Assembly: GCA_964539975.1 (NCBI GenBank)
Contig: CAZIKK010000008.1
Span: 32,725 to 96,724 of the forward strand
Reading direction: 5' to 3'
Origin: 38-11 sp964539975
GTDB lineage: Bacteria > Bacillota > Clostridia > Tissierellales > Dethiosulfatibacteraceae
DNA: 64,000 bases
The notes under the pieces: generated by a model
The model's database searches: none
The model's input: the letters and a program-made list of their open reading frames with translations, nothing else
What the model was told of the DNA's origin: nothing
Position numbers and translations under genes: made by a program
Part shown: piece after piece, positions 43,016 to 51,463 of the stretch
Layout of the letters: each line of letters opens with the position of its first letter
Numbering within the stretch: the first letter of the stretch is position 1

Positions 43016-43885
43016 TTGAACAGAACATTGGGAATCATAGCCGTCATGGTGGCGGCTGTCATATTTGGCAGCATGCCTTTGATGGCGCGTATCATATATG
43101 CTGAAGGGGGAAACCCCATGATGACATCTATTATCAGAGGGGTGTTGGCCATGCCGGTATTGTATCTTTTAGCCCGGTTCAAAAGTGGTGAAACATCCAT
43201 GAAAGTTTCAAAGAAAGATTTCAAGCAGTTGTGGCTGGTAGGGGTGTTGGGCTACGGCGCCACAGTGTTGACTTTGTACGCCTCCTACTTGTACATACCA
43301 GTGGGAGTGGCGACTACCTTGCACTTTGCCTACCCCATTTTTGTCATCTTAGGCAGCATTATCTTTTTTAAGGTACGACCTAGTGGCGTGGTAAAGATAG
43401 CAGTGGCGTTGTGTCTGGGCGGGATGCTGTTATTCAACCCAGTGCATACCAATTTGGACCCTTTGGGGGTGGCTTTAGCTTTTGGTTCTAGTATTACCTT
43501 TGCTTTCTATGTTCTTTTCATAGAAAAAAGTGGGCTCAACCAGATGGGTCTGTTCAAGCTCACTTTCTATCTAAGTCTTACAAGTTCTTCTGTGATCTTT
43601 CTTATTGGATTGGCTACCGGCACAACCCTTACAGGATTGTCCTTGTACGGATGGGGGGTGGCTTTTCTGCTAGCCATGACCGTCACGGTTGGAGCCATTG
43701 TTTTGTTTCAACTGGGCATTCGCACGGTTGGCTCTCAAAACACAGCCATACTCAGCACCTTCGAACCTATCACCAGCATTATCATTGGTTTTACCCTGTT
43801 TCAAGAAGTGATCGACATCAAAACCATTGGCGGCATTTTGTTGATCCTATTGGCGGTATTGCTCATCGCATTTTTCGAAAAATAA
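43016..43885 (+). CDS. DMT superfamily (EamA) transporter
   Basis: A 289-residue, ten-helix drug/metabolite transporter with two EamA repeats (GSMPLMARIIYAEGG in the first and STFEPITSIIIGFTLF in the second). The TTG at 43016 follows AGGAGG by seven bases; an in-frame start at 42956 lies inside the ABC-F gene and is rejected. It may be the last gene of the ddl-murF operon. It is convergent with the hemerythrin operon. Substrate unknown. Confidence 0.9.
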   Translation: MNRTLGIIAVMVAAVIFGSMPLMARIIYAEGGNPMMTSIIRGVLAMPVLYLLARFKSGETSMKVSKKDFKQLWLVGVLGYGATVLTLYASYLYIPVGVATTLHFAYPIFVILGSIIFFKVRPSGVVKIAVALCLGGMLLFNPVHTNLDPLGVALAFGSSITFAFYVLFIEKSGLNQMGLFKLTFYLSLTSSSVIFLIGLATGTTLTGLSLYGWGVAFLLAMTVTVGAIVLFQLGIRTVGSQNTAILSTFEPITSIIIGFTLFQEVIDIKTIGGILLILLAVLLIAFFEK

Positions 43886-43890
43886 GGGAG

Positions 43891-44445
43891 TTACAAATAG
43901 TTCTTTTCCAAAGACTCCAGCAGATGAATGTAATGATCTTGAACCTTCTTTTCCGTTTGTTTGGCTTCAAAATCGGCACATTGGGCGTCAATTTGAGCCA
44001 ATGTTTCGGGAGACAATTCCCGCTGGGCAAAACGATACACCACATGATCTTCTTTGTCGATGTGTCGGGACAAAAGACTGGCGTAGCCGACTGCATTGGC
44101 GATTACATCTATTTTCGCTTCATCATGGCCTTGAGCAACAGATGCTAAGGCTTTTTTTAATTCCGCCATGTAAAAACGACCCATATCATGTTCAACCAGC
44201 ATGCCATTTTTAATGATCACTTCACCAGTATCTCCCAATTCATCCACCATGCGGTTAAAGAGCAATTGTTCCTCTTTCCCATGGTGGTGATCATCGGCGT
44301 AAGTCTTCACAAAATCTGCCATGTTGTAAAAATCATCGTAAACAACAGGCTCGCCTTGCAAAATACGATAAGACGCCTTACGCAATACGACCAACATGCG
44401 TTTAATGTATCGATGTTCTTCAATCATCAAATCGATGCCATTCAT
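43891..44445 (-). CDS. Hemerythrin-domain protein
   Basis: A 184-residue four-helix-bundle protein with a diiron-site pattern: His11 (EEHRYIK), HHHGKEEQLLF (about 53-62), LVEHDMGRF and SRHIDKEDHVVY. This arrangement is close to the C-terminal domain of RIC/YtfE-ScdA iron-centre repair proteins, which act after nitric oxide or oxidative damage. It is the last gene of a three-gene operon with DUF1858 and an unknown protein; the upstream Fur box supports an iron-linked role. Confidence 0.88.
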   Translation of the reverse strand: MNGIDLMIEEHRYIKRMLVVLRKASYRILQGEPVVYDDFYNMADFVKTYADDHHHGKEEQLLFNRMVDELGDTGEVIIKNGMLVEHDMGRFYMAELKKALASVAQGHDEAKIDVIANAVGYASLLSRHIDKEDHVVYRFAQRELSPETLAQIDAQCADFEAKQTEKKVQDHYIHLLESLEKNYL

Positions 44446-44446
44446 A

Positions 44447-45079
44447 TTAAGCCACCTCCTGAATCAGATTGGTGCCTTCCGGAGTGACCTGGAACTGAAA
44501 TCGGTCTCCGGCTCCTTTTACAAAAGCGTGAATCAAGGCATCCCGCAACCGGTAAAACACCGACACATGTCCACCCACCTGGTTCCAATAATCTTGGTGA
44601 ATACACTGGGTGCGGACCCAACCAAAGTTATGATCATCAGATACCACCGGTTTGTTAATGCTGTCGCAGGGCATGCCTTCCAACAAATGATTGTTCAACA
44701 ACTTGAACAAACCAGAAGGACTCAAATCATCAGATACCGGCAAGGACGCAATGGTGATTCGGCCATGTTCGGCAAACACATGGGCCAACTGAGATTCTGT
44801 AAGGATATCCTGCTTAAGAAGGGCAGTCACCACATAAGCAATGCGGGTTTCAACACTGGTGACTCGCTCTTGGAGCCAACCGTGAATGTTGTCGTGGGCA
44901 ATCACATCTCCTAATTCACCGGATGCGGGAGAACCATAAGCCGCCTCTGATGCTGACAGGATGGCGGATGTGTCCGGGCTTTGCCTTAACCCTTCAGCCT
45001 GAATGCTGGACAAAAGGGCTTCGTGCCACAAGATTTTATGGTACATCCAGTAGTGGATCGGTCCTAAAAATGCGCTCAT
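44447..45079 (-). CDS. Conserved protein of unknown function in a hemerythrin/DUF1858 operon
   Basis: A 210-residue soluble protein that I do not recognise as a named domain. It starts FLGPIHYWMYHKI and has a helical N-terminal half with HDNIHGWLQER, a Cys/His-bearing segment (PCDSI, CIHQDYW) and a C-terminal part with HVSVFYRLRDALIHAF. The scattered His and Cys residues could bind metal. Its start overlaps the DUF1858 stop by one base, and it ends 2 bp before the hemerythrin start, so the three are tightly coupled. Confidence 0.8.
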   Translation of the reverse strand: MSAFLGPIHYWMYHKILWHEALLSSIQAEGLRQSPDTSAILSASEAAYGSPASGELGDVIAHDNIHGWLQERVTSVETRIAYVVTALLKQDILTESQLAHVFAEHGRITIASLPVSDDLSPSGLFKLLNNHLLEGMPCDSINKPVVSDDHNFGWVRTQCIHQDYWNQVGGHVSVFYRLRDALIHAFVKGAGDRFQFQVTPEGTNLIQEVA

Positions 45080-45276
45080 CAGCCACCTACCTTCTCACTC
45101 AATTCAGCCATCAGGCTGTTCAAGTCGATGCCGTGAACCATGCTAGCTTGCTCAATGGTTTCAGATTGAGAAGAAGGACAGCCGATGCAGCCCATGCCGT
45201 AGCTGAAAAGCACCTCTGCCGTTTCTGGATATTGTTTAATTAAATTGCCAATCGTCATATTTTTATTAATTGTCAT
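45079..45276 (-). CDS. DUF1858 domain protein
   Basis: A 65-residue protein made only of a DUF1858 domain, with the conserved GMGCIGCPSS pair (Cys30, Cys33). The similar ScdA_N domain is fused to hemerythrin in RIC proteins; here the two parts are separate genes. The C-x-x-C pair could bind iron or a cluster. It is the first gene of the operon, with a GGAGGT ribosome site and a Fur box about 45 bp upstream. Confidence 0.88.
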   Translation of the reverse strand: MTINKNMTIGNLIKQYPETAEVLFSYGMGCIGCPSSQSETIEQASMVHGIDLNSLMAELSEKVGG

Positions 45277-45319
45277 AAGAGTACCTCCAAATTTTTTAGG
45301 ATTTAACAGATGCCATACT

Positions 45320-45334
45320 TGATAATGATTATCC
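45320..45334 (-). promoter_or_regulatory. Fur box upstream of the DUF1858/hemerythrin operon
   Basis: TGATAATGATTATCC matches the 7-1-7 Fur consensus (TGATAAT-N-ATTATCA) at all but the last base. It lies about 45 bp before the first gene, downstream of a possible -10 (TATATT on the minus strand). Confidence 0.75.
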
Positions 45335-45369
45335 TTAGGTAAAATATACCAGATTTAAAAAAGCAATGT

Positions 45370-45385
45370 CGTAACAATTGTTACG
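45370..45385. promoter_or_regulatory. 16-bp perfect palindrome, CRP/FNR-type site
   Basis: CGTAACAATTGTTACG is a perfect palindrome containing GTAAC-N4-GTTAC, the shape of a CRP/FNR-family site. It lies about 95 bp upstream of the DUF1858 operon and just before the manA promoter. Confidence 0.55.
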
Positions 45386-45403
45386 CACTACAAAAATCTT
45401 CCA

Positions 45404-45432
45404 TTGCTATAGCAAGCCTTTATGAGTATAAT
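45404..45432 (+). promoter_or_regulatory. Promoter of manA
   Basis: TTGCTA, a 17-bp spacer and a perfect TATAAT (45427-45432). Confidence 0.7.
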
Positions 45433-45475
45433 AATATATAATATTGCATAAATTAATTGAGAAGGAGTGTGACCC

Positions 45476-46414
45476 ATGTATCCGATAAAATTTCACAGTA
45501 TTTATAAAGAAAAAATTTGGGGCGGTAGAAGACTGGAAGCCTTTAGAGACGATTTGCCTGCCAATGTCAAAATCGGTGAAAGCTGGGACATCGCCTGCCA
45601 TAGTTATGCAAATAGCGTGGTGGCATCAGGTCCATTTAAAGGCATGACGTTAAAAGACCTGATCAGCCAGTATGGAAAAGATCTAATGGGAGCCCGGCTG
45701 GACACGAGCTGGTTTCCGCTCAGCATTAAGATTATCACTACCGATGAAAAATTGTCCATTCAAGTCCATCCTTCGGAAGCCTATGCCAAAAGCATGGGAC
45801 TTAGCGGTGGACGAACAGAAGCTTGGTATATCATCGATGCTGACCCAGGAGCCTTTCTTTATCTAGGTATCAAGGATTGTACCAGAGAAAGTTTCAAACA
45901 AGCCTTGGAAGACGGTACCTATGAAGACTGCATCAATAAGATTTTTGTGAAGCCTGGAGACATGTTCTATGTAAAAAGCGGGTTACTTCACGCTATAGGT
46001 GGTGGGATCACCCTGCTGGAAGTGCATCAAAATGTGGAAAAAGAATTCAGAATTTTCGACTATAATAGAGGCAGAGAACTGGATTTGAAACAAGCCTACG
46101 AAGTCTTAGAATTTGAACAAGCCGATGTGGAAAGTGATTACCGATTGCTGACTCACAAAGGCAATCAGATCAAAGAATACAATTTGCCAGCAGATTTTAA
46201 CATTGAGGTTTACACGGTAAGAGACGCTCTCTACCAGACATCCGACCGAAATCGCTTCCATATTTTCACTTGTGTGGAAGGAAAAGGCGTTATCCGATAT
46301 GGCGAACAACAGTCTACCATTGAAAAAGGTGATTCCTACCTAATACCAGCTGTACTAGGCCCTTACGAATTAGATGGCAATATGACGCTGGTGAAAAGCT
46401 ATGTTCCCATCTAA
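45476..46414 (+). CDS. manA: Mannose-6-phosphate isomerase, class I
   Basis: A 312-residue zinc cupin that interconverts mannose 6-phosphate and fructose 6-phosphate, supplying mannose for surface glycans. It has KEKIWGGRRLE near the start, the zinc ligands in SIQVHPSEAYA and EAWYII, and GGITLLEVHQN. It is of the short Firmicute type. GAAGGAG lies before the ATG. Its end overlaps cysQ by 14 bp, so the two form an operon. Confidence 0.95.
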   Translation: MYPIKFHSIYKEKIWGGRRLEAFRDDLPANVKIGESWDIACHSYANSVVASGPFKGMTLKDLISQYGKDLMGARLDTSWFPLSIKIITTDEKLSIQVHPSEAYAKSMGLSGGRTEAWYIIDADPGAFLYLGIKDCTRESFKQALEDGTYEDCINKIFVKPGDMFYVKSGLLHAIGGGITLLEVHQNVEKEFRIFDYNRGRELDLKQAYEVLEFEQADVESDYRLLTHKGNQIKEYNLPADFNIEVYTVRDALYQTSDRNRFHIFTCVEGKGVIRYGEQQSTIEKGDSYLIPAVLGPYELDGNMTLVKSYVPI

Positions 46415-47207
46415 GCTGTTACAATTGGCTTTCGAGGCAGGAAAACTGATTTTGTCCGTTTATGAAACAGATTTTCACGTTTCTTACAAAGAAGACCATT
46501 CTCCAGTGACTCAAGCCGACCATTTGGCCAACGACCACATTGTCACCTATTTGAAACACCATTACCCTCAGGTAGCTATATTATCAGAGGAGTCTAAGGA
46601 CGATCTTTCTCGGCTATCAGCGGATTGGTGTTGGCTGGTAGATCCTTTGGATGGCACCAAGGAATTCATCAAGAAAAACGGAGAATTCACCGTCAACTTG
46701 GCACTGGTTCACAAAGGAGAACCGGTGATGGGCATCATCTATGTCCCCGCCTTGGATGATATGTACCATGCCCAGAAAGGAGAAGGGGCTTATTGGATTC
46801 CCGATTTTAGTTGCAATCCTGACCATGAGCGCGGCCAACGCATTCATGTGACCCAAAAGACAAAAGATTTAACCTTGCTGCATAGCCGATCCCATGTTTA
46901 TCCCAGGATCAAAGAGTTGGTGGCCATGAACCAAGACAAGATCAAGGGCATCTTGTATGCAGGCTCTTCTTTGAAAGGCTGTCTCATCGCACGAGGAGAA
47001 GGAGACCTTTACTACCGATTTGGCCCAACCATGGAATGGGACACCGCCGCCATGCACTGTATCATTGAAGAGGCTGGAGGTATCTTCCGCATGATGGACG
47101 ACACCCCCATGATCTATAACAAACCCAATGTACTCAACACCAAAGGCTTTTATCTATTGAACCGAGAAGAAAACAAGCTTCGACTAAAAAACGACTTAAA
47201 AGAATAG
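46401..47207 (+). CDS. cysQ: 3'(2'),5'-bisphosphate nucleotidase CysQ / inositol-phosphatase family
   Basis: A 268-residue lithium-sensitive phosphatase that recycles PAP to AMP. It has the metal motifs AILSEESKDD, WLVDPLDGTKEFI and EWDTAAMHCIIEEAGG. The sequence DGTKEF with the GEFTVNLALV continuation is the CysQ branch rather than SuhB. The start lies inside the end of manA, so translation is coupled. A role in sulfate assimilation or RNA turnover is expected, though no sulfur genes are nearby. Confidence 0.92.
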   Translation: MFPSKLLQLAFEAGKLILSVYETDFHVSYKEDHSPVTQADHLANDHIVTYLKHHYPQVAILSEESKDDLSRLSADWCWLVDPLDGTKEFIKKNGEFTVNLALVHKGEPVMGIIYVPALDDMYHAQKGEGAYWIPDFSCNPDHERGQRIHVTQKTKDLTLLHSRSHVYPRIKELVAMNQDKIKGILYAGSSLKGCLIARGEGDLYYRFGPTMEWDTAAMHCIIEEAGGIFRMMDDTPMIYNKPNVLNTKGFYLLNREENKLRLKNDLKE

Positions 47208-47210
47208 CTG

Positions 47211-47239
47211 TTTCATTTATGACATACCTATGATATAAT
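47211..47239 (+). promoter_or_regulatory. Promoter of the BTAD regulator gene
   Basis: TTTCAT, a 17-bp spacer and TATAAT preceded by TG (extended -10, TGA-TATAAT). Confidence 0.55.
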
Positions 47240-47288
47240 CAATACCACACAAACCACTGGCATAAAGTTCATAATACAAGGTGAGCAC

Positions 47289-48521
47289 ATGAAATTGTAT
47301 ATCGACACATTGGGTAGATTTGATATTCGAGATGATAAAAAAAGTCATTTGAGCGAGACTGCCCGTACATATCGGTTGTTCAAACTATTTCAGTATTTCA
47401 TCACATTCAAGAATCGAAAAATTCTGGCCGAAACCATCATGGACCACCTTTTGACTGACAGTGAGACAGATGACCCCAAAAACGTTTTAAGAACACAAAT
47501 TTTTCGATTAAGGCAGCTATTGAAAAAAATGGAAAGCCACCATGACGATCAGGGGGCTCATTTAAATGTTGTTTTCACAAATGGCAACTACTGTTTAGAA
47601 ATTGGGCCATCTGTCCAAGTGGATGTAGACAGATTCCAACACTTGATACAACAGGGAGACAATAGAAAACCTGATGAATTACGGAAAGCGGCAGACGACT
47701 ATTTGGCCGCCCTGTCTCTTTACAAAGGCACCTATTTGGCAGAAAACCCCTACGAAGTCTGGTTGGTCCCTATTCGAAATTATTACCAACGCCTGTATAT
47801 CAAAACCATCGACAAAACAGTGGATATCCTCAACGAACTGGAAGCCTACGATGAAATTATATCTTTGTGCGAAAAGGCATTAGAAATTGAACCTTACGAA
47901 GAATCCATCCATCTTCACTTGATGCGCGGCATGCTCAGATCCGGAAAAAGCAAATCCGCCTTGTGGCATTATGAATACACCGAACAATTGCTGAAAAAGG
48001 AATTGGGTGTGGAACCTTCTCCTATTATGAAAGAAATGCTTCGAAAAATCCAATCCCATTTCATTGAAAAAGTCAATTTAGACATCCCCATTATGGACGA
48101 AAAATTTGTAGAAGGTCCTGACACAGGGGCGTTGAAATGTGATGATGAGATGTTCAAATTTCTTTACAACATTCACAAACGTCAATCTCAAAGAGACAAA
48201 GAGAAAGATTACATTTGTTTGATCACCTTAAAAAGTCCTGAAAATTTTCCTCAAGAGCAAAAACAGATGCAACACTGGATGACCGATATGGAGGTTGTCT
48301 TATCTGAATCCTTAAGAAAAGGGGACGTTTTCACCTTTTGGAACGACACCCAGATTCTGTTGTTGCTTCACCGAGTAAAGGAAACAGGCCTTAAGACCTT
48401 AGAAAGTCGTATCAAACGCAATCTATTTGAAACAAACCGAAAGAGATATATGGAAATCAAAATGCAGTTCCATCCCATCACAGATAGCCAACATATCATG
48501 AGTGGAACCAGTGCCCGATGA
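47289..48521 (+). CDS. BTAD-domain (SARP-like) transcriptional regulator
   Basis: A 410-residue protein. An OmpR-type winged helix at about 1-100 (VLRTQIFRLRQLLKK) is followed by a bacterial transcriptional activation domain at about 110-255, with YKGTYLAENPYEVWLVPIRNYY and the TPR-like helices ending in LLKKELGVEPSPIMKEML. This is the AfsR/SARP architecture without an NB-ARC domain. The C-terminal 140 residues look like a degenerate GGDEF-like fold (weak). The next gene, a surface protein, has SARP-style direct repeats at its promoter. Confidence 0.85.
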   Translation: MKLYIDTLGRFDIRDDKKSHLSETARTYRLFKLFQYFITFKNRKILAETIMDHLLTDSETDDPKNVLRTQIFRLRQLLKKMESHHDDQGAHLNVVFTNGNYCLEIGPSVQVDVDRFQHLIQQGDNRKPDELRKAADDYLAALSLYKGTYLAENPYEVWLVPIRNYYQRLYIKTIDKTVDILNELEAYDEIISLCEKALEIEPYEESIHLHLMRGMLRSGKSKSALWHYEYTEQLLKKELGVEPSPIMKEMLRKIQSHFIEKVNLDIPIMDEKFVEGPDTGALKCDDEMFKFLYNIHKRQSQRDKEKDYICLITLKSPENFPQEQKQMQHWMTDMEVVLSESLRKGDVFTFWNDTQILLLLHRVKETGLKTLESRIKRNLFETNRKRYMEIKMQFHPITDSQHIMSGTSAR

Positions 48522-48548
48522 TTTGAACATGCTCCAAATTTTTTTAGA

Positions 48549-48579
48549 TGTAATTAAAATGTAATTCCCGTCGTATAAA
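48549..48579 (+). promoter_or_regulatory. SARP-type direct repeats and promoter of the surface-protein gene
   Basis: Two heptamers TGTAATT (48549-48555 and 48560-48566) lie 11 bp apart. A 7-bp gap leads to the -10 TATAAA (48574-48579), and the -35 region is covered by the repeats and poor. The transcript would have a leader of about 95 bases containing GGAGA...TCTCC and GACG...CGTC complementarity. Confidence 0.6.
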
Positions 48580-48682
48580 ATGGATGCAAGTAAATAACCA
48601 TTTGACGGGATAGAAGAGCAAGGAGAGCGCGAGACAGAGCGGTCTCCGTTTAATCGTCTAAAAATTAAGGAGGTGCAACAAC

Positions 48683-51247
48683 ATGAAAGGCAAAACCATG
48701 AGAAAAGTGTTAGCATTGATAATGGTGGCAGCCTTGATCTTCAGCGCTGGTGCGACAGCATTTGCTGTGGGAAATGATCTTACCTACACATCTGATTCTG
48801 CTGTGCTAGATACTGAAGGAGAATCAACAAATGGACAGACAGAAGTGCGACTGATATGGATAAAAGACAATGTTCTTCACATTGGTGTGATTGGACAACT
48901 CAAAGACGTTATCCGTGTGGAATACAATGGAACCAACATTCCTGTATTCAGCGTAGATAAGACAGAAGATCCCACAGATCCCTTAGTGATCAACGATCAA
49001 ACCTATACCGTCAATTATCCGCAAGCCCCTAAAAAACAAGGAGCCTACTGGATGGTTGTCAAATTTAGTTTGACAGGACTCACACTTACCAGTCCATTCA
49101 CTTTAAGCATCATAACAGAAGCCACAGGAGGACACGGCATTCAGACAGTGTCGGTAGATATTTTAAATGGCTATATCATCAACTATTACGAAGCCGGATC
49201 CACCACACAAGTGCCTGGTATTACGCCAAATCCAGTATTGGTTTATACCGCGCTCACAGGTTTACAAGACTTGCCCCTTCACCCAGAAGTGACAGGATAC
49301 CGACTGGCTGACGACCAACCGACCACCATCAACGTCACTGGGGAAAATGACAGCATTGACATTTACTACATCAAACTGATTAGTGTGACCGGAACCAAAT
49401 CCTGGGTAGGGGGCAGTACGCCTAGGCCCACTATTCAATTGCAATTGTATCAGGACGGGGGGGCGATCAGAGACCCTGTAACACTCTCTGATGGCACCAT
49501 CACGCATACTTGGATCCTTTTGGACAAAACAGACAATGATGGCAATGCCTACACCTATTCTGTGGATGAATTGCAAGAACCACAAGGTTATACGAAAACA
49601 AACCCAAATGCCACAACCGTTGTCAATACCTACGATGTTTCTAAAATTGACATTACCGTCAATAAGGTATGGACAGGAGGCATTACGCCAAGGCCGGACA
49701 TTCAATTTGTCTTGAATCGAGAAGGCAGTGTATACAAGACATCACTCGTCATTTCTCACGGAACGACTAGCTACACATGGGTGGATGAAGATGCGGAAGA
49801 TAGTCAAGGAAATCCCTACACTTTTACAGTGGATGAAGTGAGTGTACCAGATGGCTACACAAAAATGGTGACAGATTTCACTATTGAAAACACCGCTCGA
49901 ACCGACTTGATGTACACCGTGGAATACTATTACAACAATATCTTGGACCCAGAAAAGACAGAAATTCTATATGGAGAATTTGGAAGCGTCATTAACACAT
50001 ATCCAGAAAAACCAATCACAGGTTATTTATTGGATTCTGATGATGGCGTGCCGTTGACCATCTCCCATGTTGAAGCAGACAATGTGATCAAAGTTTATTA
50101 CATGCCTGTCCAAGGGTTATATTACACCGTGCGTTATCTAGAACTAGAAACCAACCAAGTGTTGCATCCACCCAAACAGGTAGACAATCAAACCTATGGA
50201 GATACTGTAACAGAATCGGCTATAGCCATTGTGGGTTACACTGGGCAGACACCTACAACCAAAACTTTGACCATTGGAGAAGCAGACAACTTGATCACTT
50301 TTTACTACACCTTGAATTTCCATCCGGTGACGGTCTATTATGTCTACGCTGAAGACGGTCAAGCAGCACCAACCATTACTCAGAACTACGCTTATGGAGA
50401 TAGCTACCAGATCTTGTCACCTACCCTCACAGGTTATTCCAGAGACAAAGATGAGGTCTCCGGAACCATGCCTGATGAACCAGTAGTGGAAACAGTTACT
50501 TACACACCCATTGATTATGAGGTTACCTACCATCCCAATGGTGGAACAGGCACGATGACAGATGCCAATAGTCCTTACCATTATGAGGATAGTGTGACCA
50601 TCCTTCAAAACGGATTCAGCCGATCGGGCTACGTCTTTAATGGATGGAACACGGAAGCAAATGGCAGTGGGATTGCTTATGGAGCAGGAGATGAAATCAG
50701 CATGCCAGCCCACAACTTGGATCTTTATGCCCAATGGAGAGGTACCTCAGGACCATCACCTACTTACAGAATGACTTTGTCTAAAACAGCTGACATGAAC
50801 ACTGCCCAAGTAGGAGACACCCTCACTTACACCATTACCCTGAGAAATACGGGCACAGCCACTCTCACCAATGTGACGGTAGAAGACCCCATGTTGGAAT
50901 GGGTAGAAATAGTGGCGACTTTGGCTCCAAATGCCTCCGTATCGTTTACACAAACCTATGTGGCTACCACACCGGGAACATTAACCAATACGGTTACCGC
51001 TTCCGACAATCAAGCTCCTTTCACACAAGCATCTGCTACAGTCGTTATCACAGAGGCGGATATTGTGATTGAGGAACCAGACATCCCATTGGATGTTCCG
51101 GAAATTGAAGAACCAGAAGAAGTTGTGGTCATTCAAGAAGTAGAAGTACCTTTAGACATACCACAAACAGGTGTGGGATCTCCAATTTTCGCCTATGGTG
51201 CTGGTGCATTGATTTCTTTGTTAGGAATTTTCAAAAAAAGAAAATAA
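48683..51247 (+). CDS. Multidomain surface protein with sortase signal (Cna-B, MucBP, InlB-B-like and DUF11 repeats)
   Basis: An 854-residue secreted protein. It has a signal peptide (cleavage near AFA), a novel-looking N-terminal domain (30-150), and two Cna-B-like domains about 90 residues apart (TGTKSWVGGSTPRPTIQ near 235 and NKVWTGGITPRPDIQ near 325). MucBP-like repeats (YYTVRYLE, VTVYYVYAEDGQ), a Listeria-Bacteroides repeat (GYVFNGWNTEANGSG) and a DUF11 domain (TADMNTAQVGDTLTYTITLRN) follow. It ends with IPQTG, a hydrophobic helix and KKRK, a sortase variant of LPXTG. AAGGAGG is nine bases upstream. Likely a wall-anchored adhesin. Confidence 0.92.
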   Translation: MKGKTMRKVLALIMVAALIFSAGATAFAVGNDLTYTSDSAVLDTEGESTNGQTEVRLIWIKDNVLHIGVIGQLKDVIRVEYNGTNIPVFSVDKTEDPTDPLVINDQTYTVNYPQAPKKQGAYWMVVKFSLTGLTLTSPFTLSIITEATGGHGIQTVSVDILNGYIINYYEAGSTTQVPGITPNPVLVYTALTGLQDLPLHPEVTGYRLADDQPTTINVTGENDSIDIYYIKLISVTGTKSWVGGSTPRPTIQLQLYQDGGAIRDPVTLSDGTITHTWILLDKTDNDGNAYTYSVDELQEPQGYTKTNPNATTVVNTYDVSKIDITVNKVWTGGITPRPDIQFVLNREGSVYKTSLVISHGTTSYTWVDEDAEDSQGNPYTFTVDEVSVPDGYTKMVTDFTIENTARTDLMYTVEYYYNNILDPEKTEILYGEFGSVINTYPEKPITGYLLDSDDGVPLTISHVEADNVIKVYYMPVQGLYYTVRYLELETNQVLHPPKQVDNQTYGDTVTESAIAIVGYTGQTPTTKTLTIGEADNLITFYYTLNFHPVTVYYVYAEDGQAAPTITQNYAYGDSYQILSPTLTGYSRDKDEVSGTMPDEPVVETVTYTPIDYEVTYHPNGGTGTMTDANSPYHYEDSVTILQNGFSRSGYVFNGWNTEANGSGIAYGAGDEISMPAHNLDLYAQWRGTSGPSPTYRMTLSKTADMNTAQVGDTLTYTITLRNTGTATLTNVTVEDPMLEWVEIVATLAPNASVSFTQTYVATTPGTLTNTVTASDNQAPFTQASATVVITEADIVIEEPDIPLDVPEIEEPEEVVVIQEVEVPLDIPQTGVGSPIFAYGAGALISLLGIFKKRK

Positions 51248-51271
51248 GCAAGCTTCACCACCATTAGAATC

Positions 51272-51308
51272 CAAAAGCGCTTAGATCAAACTCTAAGCGC
51301 TTTTCTTT
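51272..51308 (+). terminator. Terminator of the surface-protein gene
   Basis: AAAAGCGCTTAGA / TCTAAGCGCTTTT is a perfect 13-bp stem with a 6-base loop, followed by a T-rich tail. Confidence 0.92.
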
Positions 51309-51463
51309 TTCAAAAAAATATCAGATTAAGTTTTCGACACTTTAAAGCCAAAAAAGTGCATTTAAGCTCAAAACACGCCATATAATGAATAATGATGGTA
51401 TAATTTTATATCATCAGAATGGCACGACTGATTAATTAGACAGTCGGTTTGGAGGTTAAGTCC

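Noticed and set aside
48586..48682. Riboswitch in the leader of the surface-protein gene
   Set aside because: Complementary segments are present, but I could not match it to c-di-GMP or other known classes.
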